Shown: positions 54,379 through 63,395, counted from the first letter of the stretch. The stretch: 64,000 bases of DNA from Pseudomonas paracarnis (GCF_904063055.1 NZ_CAJFCN010000004.1:248001-312000), one strand, 5' to 3'. The notes: a model not told the origin generated them from the sequence alone. Numbers and translations are program-made.

Positions 54379-55362
54379 CTACTTGTAGTACATATCCACC
54401 ACCACGGCAGCATCGAACGCTCCTGGAATCGGTAGGGTGCGCCACTTGAGGTCGGCCCGGAATTCATCGTGGCTCTGGCCCAGGCCCATCAGTTCCTGCA
54501 GCGTGAACCAGTTATTGAAGGGCAGTTGCTGCTGGCTCTCGGCGCGAGATAGCGAGATGCCGACTGAGCTGTTGTTGTCCGGCACCAGCAGGCCATTGTT
54601 CACACTGCCGCCGCCCGGCGTGGTGGCGAAGCGTGCGCTGACGGTATAGGGCGTGTCGCAACCCTTGCGCAGGTTCAGGCTGAAGTTTGCGCTGCTGGCG
54701 ACTTCACCGATCGAGGCTTTGCGCGAAGGTGTGGGGAAGTTGACCACGCTGGGGCTGATGGTCAGTTCGGGAGTGCAAGGCACGAAGCGGATATCGTTCA
54801 TGCCAGTGACCACATAATTGAAGTTGCTGTTGGGGCGTGAGTTGAGCCCGCGCACGCCGTCCAGTTGGAACACGCGGTAAGAGGTCAGCGTGCTGGCCTG
54901 GCCGCTCGGTGGCGTGGGGTCGTACTTCTCGATGAACACGCTGAAATTGAGGGTGAAGCGCGCCTTGTCCCAGCCCACGCAGTTGGACAAATTGCAGCCT
55001 CGGTCGGAGAAAAAACCGGTACCGACCTTGCCGCTGCTTTGGGTAATCGGTTGGTTGTTGTAGCGAATGCCAACGCGAATCCCGGTGCCGATACTCACGC
55101 TGGCGGGGTTGACGTAGAAATACACTTCCTCACGGCCGTGGAGGTAGTCGTCCTTGCAGATGACATTGGTCGAGCGCGGGCCTGATTCCCAAATGATAGT
55201 GCCGTTAGGTGCGTCGGCGGCGACCGCCAGCGCCGTACCCAGCGCTTCCTGGGTGATGATCGAGTTGGTGCCGTCCTCGCGGCAGGCCAGTGCGTGGCTG
55301 GTGGCGGGCAAGACCGCGCAGGCCAACACCAGAAGCGGTAAACAGCGTTTGGTCAGTGACAT
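54379..55362 (-). CDS. Fimbrial tip adhesin, two-domain type
   Basis: The 327-residue product has a signal peptide (RCLPLLVLACAVLPATSHAL), an N-terminal lectin-like domain with ACREDGTN, VICKDDYLHG and CNLSNCVGW cysteines, and a C-terminal pilin domain (FVPCTPELTISPSVVNFPTP, FSLNLRKGCDTPYTVSA) ending in AAVVVDMYYK, the donor-strand end. This is the layout of Cup/FimH-type tip adhesins. It is preceded by its own chaperone gene. Ligand unknown. Confidence 0.87.
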   Translation of the reverse strand: MSLTKRCLPLLVLACAVLPATSHALACREDGTNSIITQEALGTALAVAADAPNGTIIWESGPRSTNVICKDDYLHGREEVYFYVNPASVSIGTGIRVGIRYNNQPITQSSGKVGTGFFSDRGCNLSNCVGWDKARFTLNFSVFIEKYDPTPPSGQASTLTSYRVFQLDGVRGLNSRPNSNFNYVVTGMNDIRFVPCTPELTISPSVVNFPTPSRKASIGEVASSANFSLNLRKGCDTPYTVSARFATTPGGGSVNNGLLVPDNNSSVGISLSRAESQQQLPFNNWFTLQELMGLGQSHDEFRADLKWRTLPIPGAFDAAVVVDMYYK

Positions 55363-55385
55363 CGGTTCAAATACCCCGTGATTTA

Positions 55386-56069
55386 TCAGTTGAGCGCCGT
55401 GCTGTGACGGGCTTGCAAACCGATATCGGTGATTTCGGTGAAGTGGAGAGTGGTGCCCTTGGGCACAGCGTCGAGCGCGGTCAGGGTTTTGCGTTCATGA
55501 GGCTTGAGCAGCAGGTAATCGCTGAGTGTCTGGCTGTCGGTTCGCAGGTTGACCAGCGATAGGTGGAAGGCGCTGGGGTTGTTGGCCGTCACCGTGCGCC
55601 CGTCGCTGCTCCATACCAACTGCTGCACCGCCTCGGCCGAGCCGCCCAGGAGTGCGGGAGGGCGATAGAACAGCTTGAGCCGCTGGCGGATCGCGAATTG
55701 CACGCTGTTGGGGTCTTCGACCTTGAGCGGGATTTCCATGATATTGAGCCAGAACAGCGATTCACGATCGCTGGGCAAGCCCTCACCGGCATACAGTATG
55801 CGCAGCTTGTGATGCTCCCCGGCGCCCAGTTGTACCAATGGCTCGGTGGCGGCAAAGGGCACGGTACGGTCGGCTGATTCGTCCTCGCCGGTGATCCAGG
55901 TTTGCACCACCACTTCCCGCGAGGCTTGGTTGACCACACTGATGCCGGCGGCCTTGTCCTGGCCGAAATAGATCAGGCGGGTGCCTTCGATCTTCAGCGC
56001 CGCATTGGCAGGCGGGGGTGCAAGCACCAGCAGCCCGCAGGCCAGCAGCACCACTCTGAGTAGAAACAT
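55386..56069 (-). CDS. Fimbrial periplasmic chaperone, second
   Basis: ATG 56069 gives a signal peptide (FLLRVVLLACGLLVLAPPPA NA cleaved near residue 23), followed by PapD-type domains: LKIEGTRLIYFGQDKAAGIS, FAATEPLVQLGAGEHHKLRI, FWLNIMEIPLKVEDPNSVQF, and IRQRLKLFYRPPALLGG. Length is 227. It is probably specific for the adhesin encoded 23 nt downstream. Its promoter carries an Rcs-box-like dyad at 56139. It differs clearly from the first chaperone, so it is not a recent copy. Confidence 0.9.
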   Translation of the reverse strand: MFLLRVVLLACGLLVLAPPPANAALKIEGTRLIYFGQDKAAGISVVNQASREVVVQTWITGEDESADRTVPFAATEPLVQLGAGEHHKLRILYAGEGLPSDRESLFWLNIMEIPLKVEDPNSVQFAIRQRLKLFYRPPALLGGSAEAVQQLVWSSDGRTVTANNPSAFHLSLVNLRTDSQTLSDYLLLKPHERKTLTALDAVPKGTTLHFTEITDIGLQARHSTALN

Positions 56070-56138
56070 GAACACGGCAATTCCATGGTCGGGTGAGGGA
56101 ACGCAGACCATGGTAGGTAGGGAGTGGCACGAAGGCTT

Positions 56139-56152
56139 TGAGGCGATTCTTA
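56139..56152. promoter_or_regulatory. RcsB-box-like site upstream of the chaperone-adhesin pair
   Basis: TGAGGCGATTCTTA shares GCGATTCTTA/CGATTCTTA with the pilin-promoter dyad, with two changes in the other half (TAAGA to TGAGG). It lies 70 bp before the chaperone start, in the divergent promoter region. Confidence 0.55.
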
Positions 56153-56180
56153 AAAGTACGGTGTGCCCCTGATTGCCGTT

Positions 56181-56194
56181 TCAGAATCGCCTTA
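56181..56194. promoter_or_regulatory. RcsB-box-like site upstream of the pseudo-receiver gene
   Basis: TCAGAATCGCCTTA matches TAAGAATCGTCTTA at 12 of 14 positions. It lies 80 bp upstream of the divergent gene at 56274, in the same orientation. The two sites at 56139 and 56181 are 42 bp apart start to start, which is four helical turns. Confidence 0.55.
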
Positions 56195-56273
56195 AAGTCA
56201 GGGTTCACCCCTGACGGTTACTTTGCTCAGCGTTGAATGATCGACGCGGATGCCCAACTGTCAGGTTTACCCT

Positions 56274-56795
56274 ATGTCCAATAAAGCGTTACGCCTTCTG
56301 ATTGCCGATGCAGAGCTTTTGCAACGGATCAAGATCGAGAAAATGCTCAACCAGCTGGGCTATCACCGCATCGCCCCGTTGAGTTCGTTCGACGAGTTGC
56401 AGGCACTGACACGCTCGGGCGTTGTGGCGTTTGACCTGCTGATCATCAACACTGCGCTGGTGCACTCACGGCAGGTCAACCTGCTCAAGTACTGCCATGA
56501 CAACCCGTTGATCCGCCACACGCTGATCTATGACGGGCAATGTGCGCAGCGCTCTGTGGTGTCGGTCTCGGTTAGCCAGACCCTGCACCTGTCATTGTCA
56601 CAGTCGCCCGACTTCACCTCCCTGCGACGCTGCATGGAAATTGTCGATCCGGCACACAGTTCTCCGATCGCTGAGTGGCCCATGCTGCACGCCGTGGACG
56701 GCCGAGCGTCCCAGCCTTCGATTAGCCCGCGGGCGGTCTATCAAGGCGACCCGACGGTGGTGGCATGTGCCGTGGGGTTGTTTCCCAAGCGCTGA
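56274..56795 (+). CDS. Degenerate receiver-domain protein (pseudo-receiver)
   Basis: The 173-residue product (start 56274; ATG 56250 is an alternative) resembles a receiver: LRLLIADAELLQRIKIEKML, LNQLGYHRIAPLSSFDELQA and FDLLIINTALV. The acidic pair is reduced to one Asp (ADAE), the phosphoacceptor Asp is Asn or missing at LLIIN, and the conserved Thr and Lys are not apparent. There is no output domain; the C-terminal 60 residues are not recognised. It is divergent from the chaperone-adhesin pair and has an Rcs-box-like site in front. A role in modulating the Pvr/Rcs phosphorelay is inferred. Confidence 0.72.
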   Translation: MSNKALRLLIADAELLQRIKIEKMLNQLGYHRIAPLSSFDELQALTRSGVVAFDLLIINTALVHSRQVNLLKYCHDNPLIRHTLIYDGQCAQRSVVSVSVSQTLHLSLSQSPDFTSLRRCMEIVDPAHSSPIAEWPMLHAVDGRASQPSISPRAVYQGDPTVVACAVGLFPKR

Positions 56796-56810
56796 TCGTA
56801 TCGTGCAGCA

Positions 56811-58016
56811 TCAGTCACGCCAGACGGGCAGATCATCATGGTCCAGTGCCCAATGAGGTTGCCGTGGCCGCAGGCACACACCGCCGACCCAGCGCTCATG
56901 GCTGGCGTGGTCCAGCCAGCAGGCATTGCCGTCCAGTACCTGCTGCGCCAGTGGCGTCAGCGCCAATACGCGGCGCGGCCACTCCATGTTCGTTTCGGTC
57001 TCGATCAGCAGCGGCGCCGTCCCATCAATCAATGGGCGCAGCAGCGCGTGAAACATCATATCGCCCAGGAAAGGCAGTGGCTCGCGCTTGGCCATCAACT
57101 CGGCAAACACCCGACCGAAAGGCACAGGCCCGACCTCAGTAATATATTTCAAGGACAAACGTTCAGTCAGTGACAACCCGTCCTCGAGACCCGGCAACTC
57201 CTGTAACTGACGCCGTAACGCCGGCGCCAGAAAGGGCAGGGCAGGGTGATTGCCATGGGCCAGTTCCGCGAGCTTGAGCGGTGAGCTGTCGCAGTAAGCC
57301 GACCAGGCCCGTTTGGCCAACTGCACTGCGTCGTCGTCGATCAAGCGCCGCTGCGGCCAGAGCCAGGCCAGCACATCGGGGGCCAATTGGCCTATGCCGA
57401 TAAATCTCTCGACGCCGGGAATTCGGTCTGCCTCAATCAGCTCCAGCTTGCGCGGCGCCTGCTCAAGGCCAGCCAGGGCGCGGACCAGGAACAATTGATC
57501 GTAGGCGTCCGCCTCGCACCACAGCACACTGTGATCGGCGTTGTTCAAGGCTTGTAGTTGGTTGTATTCATCGTTGATGCGATGCACAACTTCAGTGGAG
57601 TCAAGGGCAAAGGCCTGACTGATAAAGGTACTGCGCATCGCTCGGAACGCTTCGCTGGGTAGTTCACGCACTGGCCCCATGCACAACGGGTCAGTGAGCA
57701 TCCGGAACTGTCCCTTGAACCCGGCCAGTTGCAGGCTGTGGGCAATATCATTACCACACCGCCAATGAGTGGTGCGGGATTCATCGCTGGCATCGAAACC
57801 AGGGTGGCGGGCGGCAAAGTCGAGGGCGTCGACGTGGGCCTTGAGCTTGGGCCAACTGGCGAAGCCCAGCTGTTTGGCTACCTGCCATTGAGCCTGGGAC
57901 AAGGTTGCGCTGGGGTCTAAGCTTTTCAGCTGCGACAACAGTTCCTTGGCGCGCTTGCGCTGCTGCTCAAGGTTGAGGCGGCCATTGGTAGAGGAGGCCA
58001 AAGGGCGTTGCGACAT
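56811..58016 (-). CDS. DUF1835-domain protein
   Basis: The 401-residue product has an N-terminal helical segment (ELLSQLKSLDPSATLSQAQW, VAKQLGFASWPKLKAHVDAL) known from several proteins joined to other domains, then the DUF1835 pattern HWRCGNDIAHSLQLAGFKGQ, LTDPLCMGPVRELP and LWCEADAYDQLFLVRALAGL. A C-terminal part (FLGDMMFHALLRPLIDGTAP, LALTPLAQQVLDGNACWLDH) completes it. No catalytic role is known for the family. The ATG at 58016 is chosen because it follows AAGGAGCTCGT and gives a clean MSQRPL start. It converges on the pseudo-receiver gene. Confidence 0.8.
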   Translation of the reverse strand: MSQRPLASSTNGRLNLEQQRKRAKELLSQLKSLDPSATLSQAQWQVAKQLGFASWPKLKAHVDALDFAARHPGFDASDESRTTHWRCGNDIAHSLQLAGFKGQFRMLTDPLCMGPVRELPSEAFRAMRSTFISQAFALDSTEVVHRINDEYNQLQALNNADHSVLWCEADAYDQLFLVRALAGLEQAPRKLELIEADRIPGVERFIGIGQLAPDVLAWLWPQRRLIDDDAVQLAKRAWSAYCDSSPLKLAELAHGNHPALPFLAPALRRQLQELPGLEDGLSLTERLSLKYITEVGPVPFGRVFAELMAKREPLPFLGDMMFHALLRPLIDGTAPLLIETETNMEWPRRVLALTPLAQQVLDGNACWLDHASHERWVGGVCLRPRQPHWALDHDDLPVWRD

Positions 58017-58175
58017 ACGAGCTCCTTGCACAAACCTTTTCCGCTTCAAGGTTGGGAGTCGTTGAAATGTGGTGGAGCTGGGATGTCTTGGGCGCAGCCC
58101 TTTCCGCGGAAGGTGGCGTAGAGAGCGCCAGGCGGGAAATATAGGCAGCATTGCCGTTCGGTGCAACCCTGAAAA

Positions 58176-58219
58176 TGTGGGCTTGCCCCAATGCCACTCA
58201 GTCAAGCGCAGCTCCCACA
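58176..58219. repeat. Pseudomonas extragenic palindrome
   Basis: The element starts TGTGGGCTTGCC and ends GCAGCTCCCACA, forming an inverted repeat TGTGGG..TCCCACA typical of extragenic repeats in fluorescent pseudomonads. It lies between the DUF1835-like gene start and the reductase stop. Confidence 0.65.
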
Positions 58220-58283
58220 TAGGATTTTCGTTGCTTTGGGGATTGCGTTCGCTTAATTCATCGACATTGGGGCAGGTGCTGTT

Positions 58284-59360
58284 TTATTTGTCCTGGCGCG
58301 CAGCCAGGGTTTTTTGATGCTCGGCCAGGAAGGGTTGCTCCGCTGGATCAAAACGATCAATCCCGGCGGTGAAGCGGTGCCAGTAGGGGTACAACGGCTG
58401 ACGGCGAGTGACGGCTTCGATGCGCGCCGACTGCTCGTCGGTGAGTTTCAGTTCGGTGGCCGCCAGGTTATCGCGCAGGTGTGCTTCCGTACGGGCGCCG
58501 ACAATCAGCGAGGTGATCCCCGGGCGATCCTTGAGCCAGGCCAGGCAGGTGCGGGCGACCGAGACGCCGTGTTCATCGCCGACGGCGGCGAGGGTCTCGA
58601 TAATGTCCAGCGCACGTTCCTGGTCGTGGACGTAGGGTTCCGGCCAACCGCTGCCCTGGCGGGTATTGGCCGGTGGCTTGTGCCCGCGTCGGGTTGTGCC
58701 GGTCAGCAAGCCTTCGCCCATCGGGCCCCACACCAAAGTGCCGACCTGCTGGTCCAGGGCCAACGGCAGCAACTCGTACTCGGCCTCGCGGGATTCCGGA
58801 GTGTAGTAGATCTGCTGGGTAATCGGCTTGAGCATGCCGTGCAGTTCAGCCTTGCCCAGGGTTTTCATCATCTGCCAGGCGGTGAAGTTGCTGGTGCCGA
58901 AATAGCGGATCTTGCCCGAACCCACCAACAGGCGCAGGGCTTCCAGGGTCTCTTCGATTGGCGTCATGCCGTCCCAGTTGTGCAGTTGGTACAAGTCGAT
59001 GTGGTCGGTACCCAGGCGCTTGAGGCTGGCTTCGCACGCGCGGATCAAGTGGTAGCGCGATGAGCCGGAGTTGTTGGGGTTGTCGTCCACCGGGCTGCGG
59101 CCCTTGGTGGCCAGCAGAATGTCGTGACGCTTGTCGCCCAGCGCCTTGCCCACCACTTCTTCGGCCAGGCCGTGGGAATAGAGGTCAGCGGTGTCGACCA
59201 TATTCACCCCGGCGTCGAACGCCATATCGAACATGCGCTTGGCCAGGGGCACATCCACCGCACCGCATTTTTCAAATTCTGCGCGACCGCCAAAAGGGAC
59301 GGTGCCAAGGATGATTTCCGATACCAGCAGGCCGGAATGACCCAGTTGTCGATACTGCAT
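58284..59360 (-). CDS. Aldo/keto reductase
   Basis: The 358-residue product has the AKR barrel and catalytic tetrad: Asp in MVDTADLYSHG (near residue 57), Tyr in the same motif (LY), Lys in ILLATKGRS (near 86), and His in LYQLHNWDGM (near 127). The NADPH-binding end includes CLAWLKDRPGITSLIVGART. The start MQYRQLGHSGLLVSEIILGT is typical for the family. It likely reduces aldehydes or ketones with NADPH. It is divergent from the GST gene. Substrate cannot be inferred. Confidence 0.93.
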   Translation of the reverse strand: MQYRQLGHSGLLVSEIILGTVPFGGRAEFEKCGAVDVPLAKRMFDMAFDAGVNMVDTADLYSHGLAEEVVGKALGDKRHDILLATKGRSPVDDNPNNSGSSRYHLIRACEASLKRLGTDHIDLYQLHNWDGMTPIEETLEALRLLVGSGKIRYFGTSNFTAWQMMKTLGKAELHGMLKPITQQIYYTPESREAEYELLPLALDQQVGTLVWGPMGEGLLTGTTRRGHKPPANTRQGSGWPEPYVHDQERALDIIETLAAVGDEHGVSVARTCLAWLKDRPGITSLIVGARTEAHLRDNLAATELKLTDEQSARIEAVTRRQPLYPYWHRFTAGIDRFDPAEQPFLAEHQKTLAARQDK

Positions 59361-59574
59361 GTTGCCTCCTACTTAACGTTGCACGTGAAGGTGTGAACGA
59401 TGGGGGCGGCGATAGTTTGAATTTTTTCGTGAAATCCTCGCGCCCGTCTTGGCATGACGTCAATGAAGATTGTTTCGCTGGATGAAATGCTGGATTGTGA
59501 ATCCTGGTCATTCCGCCAGACAGGGCAGCGGTAGAACATCCCTGGCGTCGATACCCACTCATTTGGAGCCTGTC

Positions 59575-60207
59575 ATGACCCAGCCTGCGATCAAACTCTA
59601 TGGTTTTCCCCTGTCCGGCCACTCCCACCGGGTCGAGCTGATGTTGTCCCTGCTGGGGCTGGCCAGTGAATTTATCCTGGTGGACCTCAAGCAAGGCGCG
59701 CATAAAACGCCTGAGTTCCTCACCACCCTGAACAGCTTTGGCCAGGTGCCGGTGATTGATGACGGCGGCACGGTACTGGCCGACTCCAATGCGATCCTGA
59801 TTTACCTAGCCAGCACCTATGGCAGCGGCCAATGGCTGCCGAGCGACCTTGTCGGGCAAGCCAAGGTGCAGCGTTGGCTCTCGGCCGCCGCCGGCCCACT
59901 CCATGCCGGGCCTGCCACGGCGCGCTTGGCCACGGTGTTTGGCGCCGAGGTGGACACTGTCGGCGCAATCAACCGTGCCCATGCCTTGCTTAGCGTGATG
60001 GAGCAGCAACTGAGCCAGAGCCGTTTCCTCGCCAGTGAGCAGCCCAGCATTGCCGATATCGCCTTCTACACCTATGTGGCCCACGCGCCGGAAGGCAATG
60101 TGTCCCTGGCCGACTACCCTAAGGTGCGCGCCTGGCTCGCCAGCATCGAAGCACTGCCGGGTTTCGTTGGCATGCCGCGCACGGCGGTGGGGCTGCAATC
60201 GCAATAA
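59575..60207 (+). CDS. Glutathione S-transferase family protein
   Basis: ATG 59575 gives 210 residues: N-terminal thioredoxin-like domain (IKLYGFPLSGHSHRVELMLS, SFGQVPVIDDGGTVLADSNA with the cis-Pro VP and the ESxA-like DSNAI motif) and a C-terminal helical domain (LASEQPSIADIAFYTYVAHA). It probably conjugates or reduces electrophiles with glutathione. The next gene, a LysR regulator, starts 16 nt downstream, so they likely share a transcript. Alternative in-frame start upstream has no RBS. Confidence 0.92.
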   Translation: MTQPAIKLYGFPLSGHSHRVELMLSLLGLASEFILVDLKQGAHKTPEFLTTLNSFGQVPVIDDGGTVLADSNAILIYLASTYGSGQWLPSDLVGQAKVQRWLSAAAGPLHAGPATARLATVFGAEVDTVGAINRAHALLSVMEQQLSQSRFLASEQPSIADIAFYTYVAHAPEGNVSLADYPKVRAWLASIEALPGFVGMPRTAVGLQSQ

Positions 60208-60223
60208 CAACCAAGGGGCGCCG

Positions 60224-61144
60224 ATGGACCGATTTCATGAAATGCAGGTGTTCCTGGCCGTGGCCGAGGAGGAGGGGTTTGCGGCTGCCGCACGGCGCCT
60301 GAACACCTCGCCGCCCAGCGTGACCCGCGCCATTGCCGCCATGGAACAACGCATCGGCACCCAGTTGTTGGCGCGCACCACCCGCAGCCTGCACTTGACC
60401 GAAGCCGGCCAGCGTTACCTGGAAGACTGCCGACGCATCCTTGCCGAGCTGGACGAAGCCGAGGAAGCGGCGGCGGGCAGTTACTCCATCCCGGGCGGCC
60501 AGTTGACGGTGACCGCACCGGTACTGTTTGGCGAGTTGTATGTGGCGCCGGTACTGGGGGATTATCTGGACCGTTTTCCCTTGGTGAGTATCAACGCCTT
60601 GCTGGTCGATAGGGTGGTCAATATGACCGACGAAGGTGTTGACGTGGCGGTGCGTATCGGCCACCTGCAGCCATCCTTGCAGCAAGCGATCAAGGTCGGC
60701 GAAGTACGCCGGGTGGTGTGCGCATCGCCGGCTTATCTTGACCAACACGGGCGGCCCCAGCGCCCCGAGCAGTTGCGTGAGGCCAGGCTCGTCACCTCAT
60801 CGTCCAGCCAACTGGTCAGTGAGTGGACATTCATCGACGCCGGCCAGCCGCTGAAGGTACCGATCGAGCCACGCCTGGTGGTCACCGCCAACAATGCCGC
60901 GATCAACCTGGCCCGCCTGGGCTGGGGCATGACGCGGGTACTGTCTTATCAAGTCGCGGCAGCGGTGGCGGCGGGTGAGTTGGAGCTGGTGCTGGAGGAT
61001 TTCGAACCGGCGCCGCTGCCGATCCACGTGGTGTTCCAGCAAAACGGCCGCATACCGGCCAAGGTCAATACGTTTGTGGATTTCCTCAGCCATCGCCTCG
61101 GGCAGGACCCGGCCCTGAACGCGGCGACGAAGCAGCGCGCCTGA
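60224..61144 (+). CDS. LysR-family transcriptional regulator
   Basis: ATG 60224 gives 306 residues with a winged HTH (MQVFLAVAEEEGFAAAARRL, PPSVTRAIAAMEQRIGTQLL, RTTRSLHLTEAGQRYLEDC) and a LysR substrate domain (GQLTVTAPVLFGELYVAPVL, GVDVAVRIGHLQPSLQQAIK, SWGMTRVLSYQ-like). It sits 16 nt after the GST gene and overlaps a second LysR gene by 1 nt. It may regulate the GST or the divergent reductase. Confidence 0.93.
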   Translation: MDRFHEMQVFLAVAEEEGFAAAARRLNTSPPSVTRAIAAMEQRIGTQLLARTTRSLHLTEAGQRYLEDCRRILAELDEAEEAAAGSYSIPGGQLTVTAPVLFGELYVAPVLGDYLDRFPLVSINALLVDRVVNMTDEGVDVAVRIGHLQPSLQQAIKVGEVRRVVCASPAYLDQHGRPQRPEQLREARLVTSSSSQLVSEWTFIDAGQPLKVPIEPRLVVTANNAAINLARLGWGMTRVLSYQVAAAVAAGELELVLEDFEPAPLPIHVVFQQNGRIPAKVNTFVDFLSHRLGQDPALNAATKQRA

Positions 61145-62028
61145 TGGAGCGTTTTCGCGATATGCAGCTGTTTGCCGCGCTGGCCGGGCAACCCAGCCTG
61201 GCGTCGGCGGCGCGCCATGCGCAGGTCTCCGGCCCGACGCTGGTACGAGCGGTTGCGCGCCTTGAGGCACGCCTGCGCGTGGTGTTGCTGCAACGCAGCA
61301 CCCGTGGGGTCAGCCTGACCGATGCAGGCCAGGCTTACCTTGCCGACTGTGTGCGTCTGCTGGCAGCGGTGGACGCGGCCGAGGCTTCGGCCAACGGTTT
61401 GCATGTGCAGGCCCAGGGCGACCTGCGGATATTCCTGCCGTTGCTGTTCAGCCGCTATGTCATGGCGCCGTTGTTGGCCGGCTATGCGGATCGCTACCCG
61501 GCGGTGCGTGTCATCGCGCACTATCACGATTATTTCCCTAACCTGCACGTAGAAGGGCTGGATGTGGCGGTACTGGTCGGCGAATTGCCCAGTTCGTCGC
61601 TGATTGCGCGGCAGGTCGGGCAGGTGGGCACTGTCCTTTGCGCCAGCCCCGCTTACTTGGCGAACCGGGGCGAACCCCGACATCCGGCCGACCTCAAGCA
61701 GCATCATCTGATTGCCAGCGCCGACCCGGTGCACTGGGATTTCCCGCATTACACCCTCAAGGCTCGCGCCCGGCTGCGTTGCGCCACTGTCCAAGGTGCG
61801 ATCAATGCGGCGGTGCAGGGGGCTGGCGTGATTCGAGCCTTGAGTTACCCCCTGCACGAACACCTGGCGAGCGGCCAGTTGCAGCGCCTGTTGCCTTCCT
61901 TCGAGTCGCCGCCGCAGCCGGTGTATGTGGTTTACCGCGAAGGTCGTCATGCGTCGATGCGCGTGCGCAGCTTTGTCGACTACTGCGTCACCGCGTTGCG
62001 CGAGCATCCGGCGTTTCAGTTGGCGTAA
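61144..62028 (+). CDS. LysR-family transcriptional regulator, tandem paralogue
   Basis: The 294-residue product has a winged HTH (MQLFAALAGQPSLASAARHA, PTLVRAVARLEARLRVVLLQ, STRGVSLTDAGQAYLADC) and the effector domain (LRIFLPLLFSRYVMAPLLAG, GLDVAVLVGELPSSSLIARQ, AGVIRALSYPLHEHLASGQL). Layout and many positions parallel the preceding LysR protein, so the two look like an old tandem duplication. Start ATG overlaps the previous TGA by one base. Ligand unknown. Confidence 0.92.
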   Translation: MERFRDMQLFAALAGQPSLASAARHAQVSGPTLVRAVARLEARLRVVLLQRSTRGVSLTDAGQAYLADCVRLLAAVDAAEASANGLHVQAQGDLRIFLPLLFSRYVMAPLLAGYADRYPAVRVIAHYHDYFPNLHVEGLDVAVLVGELPSSSLIARQVGQVGTVLCASPAYLANRGEPRHPADLKQHHLIASADPVHWDFPHYTLKARARLRCATVQGAINAAVQGAGVIRALSYPLHEHLASGQLQRLLPSFESPPQPVYVVYREGRHASMRVRSFVDYCVTALREHPAFQLA

Positions 62029-62108
62029 TAGTGGATTGCCCAGGGTGGGCATTCTCTCCATCGCGGTGTGGGTGCAGCATCTTCAGTATCTAACCGGAGG
62101 TGAGCGCC

Positions 62109-63041
62109 ATGCACTCGATTGAACCAACCCCTTGGCATGTCGGCGAACGACACATGCAGGAAAGTGCCGGCGTCTCTGAACGCATGGCCATGATCGGGCC
62201 TAAGGTCATTCGTGATCATCTGCCTGAGCAGCACCGCGATTTTTATCCGCTGCTGCCGTACTTGATCGCGGGTGTGGTGGACGAACAAGGCATCCCCTGG
62301 GCAACGATGCTGGAAGGCGCTCCAGGGTTTGCGCATTCACCGGACCCACACACGCTGCAGATCGACAGCCTGCCCGCCAAAAGCGATCCCGCCTGGGCTG
62401 GGATAACGGATGGCGCGGCGATCGGCCTGCTGGGCATCGACCTCAACACCCGCCGCCGCAATCGCATGAATGGCCGGATCGGATCGCTTGAGGATGAGGG
62501 CTTTACTGTGGACGTAGTGCACACCTTCGGCAATTGCCCCAAGTACATCCAACTGCGGCCCGTCGCTGGCATTGCACGCAAAGCCGGCAACCTGGCCGAG
62601 CGCAGCTGCCGCCTGGACGACGCCGCACAAGCACTGATCCGCCACGCCGACACTTTCTTCGTCGCCAGCTACGTCGAACTGCACGGCGAACGTTCGGTGG
62701 ACGTCTCCCACCGAGGCGGCAATACGGGATTTGTGCGAGTGGAAGGTAACGTACTGACCATCCCGGATTTTGCCGGCAACCTGTTCTTCAACACCCTCGG
62801 CAACCTGCACGCCAACCCGGTGGCGGGGTTGTTGTTTGTTGATTTTGAGACGGGTGACGTGCTGCAAGTGGCCGGGCGTACTTCGTTGATCCTGAGCGGG
62901 CCGCAAGTAGCTGAGTTCGAAGGCGCGCAGCGCTTGTGGACGGTGACGGTGGAACATGTGGTCCGCCGCCCGGCAGCGTTGGCCTTGCGCTGGCAATTCG
63001 CGGAATTTTCGCCACACAGCCTGGCGATGGGCACCTGGTAG
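62109..63041 (+). CDS. Pyridoxamine 5'-phosphate oxidase-fold flavin-binding protein
   Basis: The 310-residue product (ATG 62109; GTG 62100 is possible) has RDFYPLLPYLIAGVVDEQGI PWATML-type beta-barrel start, GLLGIDLNTRRRNRMNGRIG and a second barrel part (FVRVEGNVLTIPDFAGNLFF, NLHANPVAGLLFVDFETGDV). This matches two-part flavin-nucleotide-binding proteins of the PNPOx-like fold, often linked to oxidoreductase partners. It follows the LysR pair by 80 nt with RBS GGAGG. Substrate unknown. Confidence 0.83.
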   Translation: MHSIEPTPWHVGERHMQESAGVSERMAMIGPKVIRDHLPEQHRDFYPLLPYLIAGVVDEQGIPWATMLEGAPGFAHSPDPHTLQIDSLPAKSDPAWAGITDGAAIGLLGIDLNTRRRNRMNGRIGSLEDEGFTVDVVHTFGNCPKYIQLRPVAGIARKAGNLAERSCRLDDAAQALIRHADTFFVASYVELHGERSVDVSHRGGNTGFVRVEGNVLTIPDFAGNLFFNTLGNLHANPVAGLLFVDFETGDVLQVAGRTSLILSGPQVAEFEGAQRLWTVTVEHVVRRPAALALRWQFAEFSPHSLAMGTW

Positions 63042-63074
63042 CCTGATGCACTCTCCCAGGCGCAGCCTATCCAG

Positions 63075-63184
63075 TGTGGGAGCTGTCGAGCCCCAGCGAG
63101 GCTGCGATGGCGGCGGCACGGTCAACATATTCATTGCCTGACCCACCGCCATCGCGGCCTCGCTAAAGCTCGACGGCTCCCACA
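63075..63184. repeat. Inverted extragenic repeat with 39-bp imperfect arms
   Basis: Left arm 63075-63113 begins TGTGGGAGCTGTCGAGC. Right arm 63146-63184 ends GCTCGACGGCTCCCACA. The arms are imperfect reverse complements of each other around a 32-bp middle. It is a common type of Pseudomonas extragenic repeat and can fold into a strong hairpin after the gene ending at 63041. A related shorter motif (TGTAGGAGCGAG) occurs near 63572. Confidence 0.75.
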
Positions 63185-63221
63185 GGGGAATGTCATTGCC
63201 TGTTGGGTTTGCGCGTTTTCA

Positions 63222-63395
63222 TCAGGCCACCGGGCACTCACGGTTCAATGCTTCATCTACCAGCAACTGCGCAATCTCGATCATCTGCACCACCGCCAGC
63301 ACTTGCTTGCGGGCGTGACCGTCAAGCTGTTCGGCACAGACAGTCGTGGACTCCAGCATTTCGCTACCACACGAAGTAAGGAGGCGACTGTACAC
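63222..63395 (-). pseudogene. Possible eroded small Pseudomonas-specific gene (DUF3077/DUF6124-like)
   Basis: Read leftward, an open frame of about 57 codons (possible GTG 63395; internal ATG 63359) ends in HARKQVLAVVQMIEIAQLLV and a short acidic tail closing in CPVA. This resembles the C-terminal half of small helical proteins widespread in Pseudomonas. The N-terminal half (the DUF-typical leader) is not found in frame upstream, where a stop closes the frame near 63418. No other gene is visible from 63,185 to 63,616. Confidence 0.4.
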
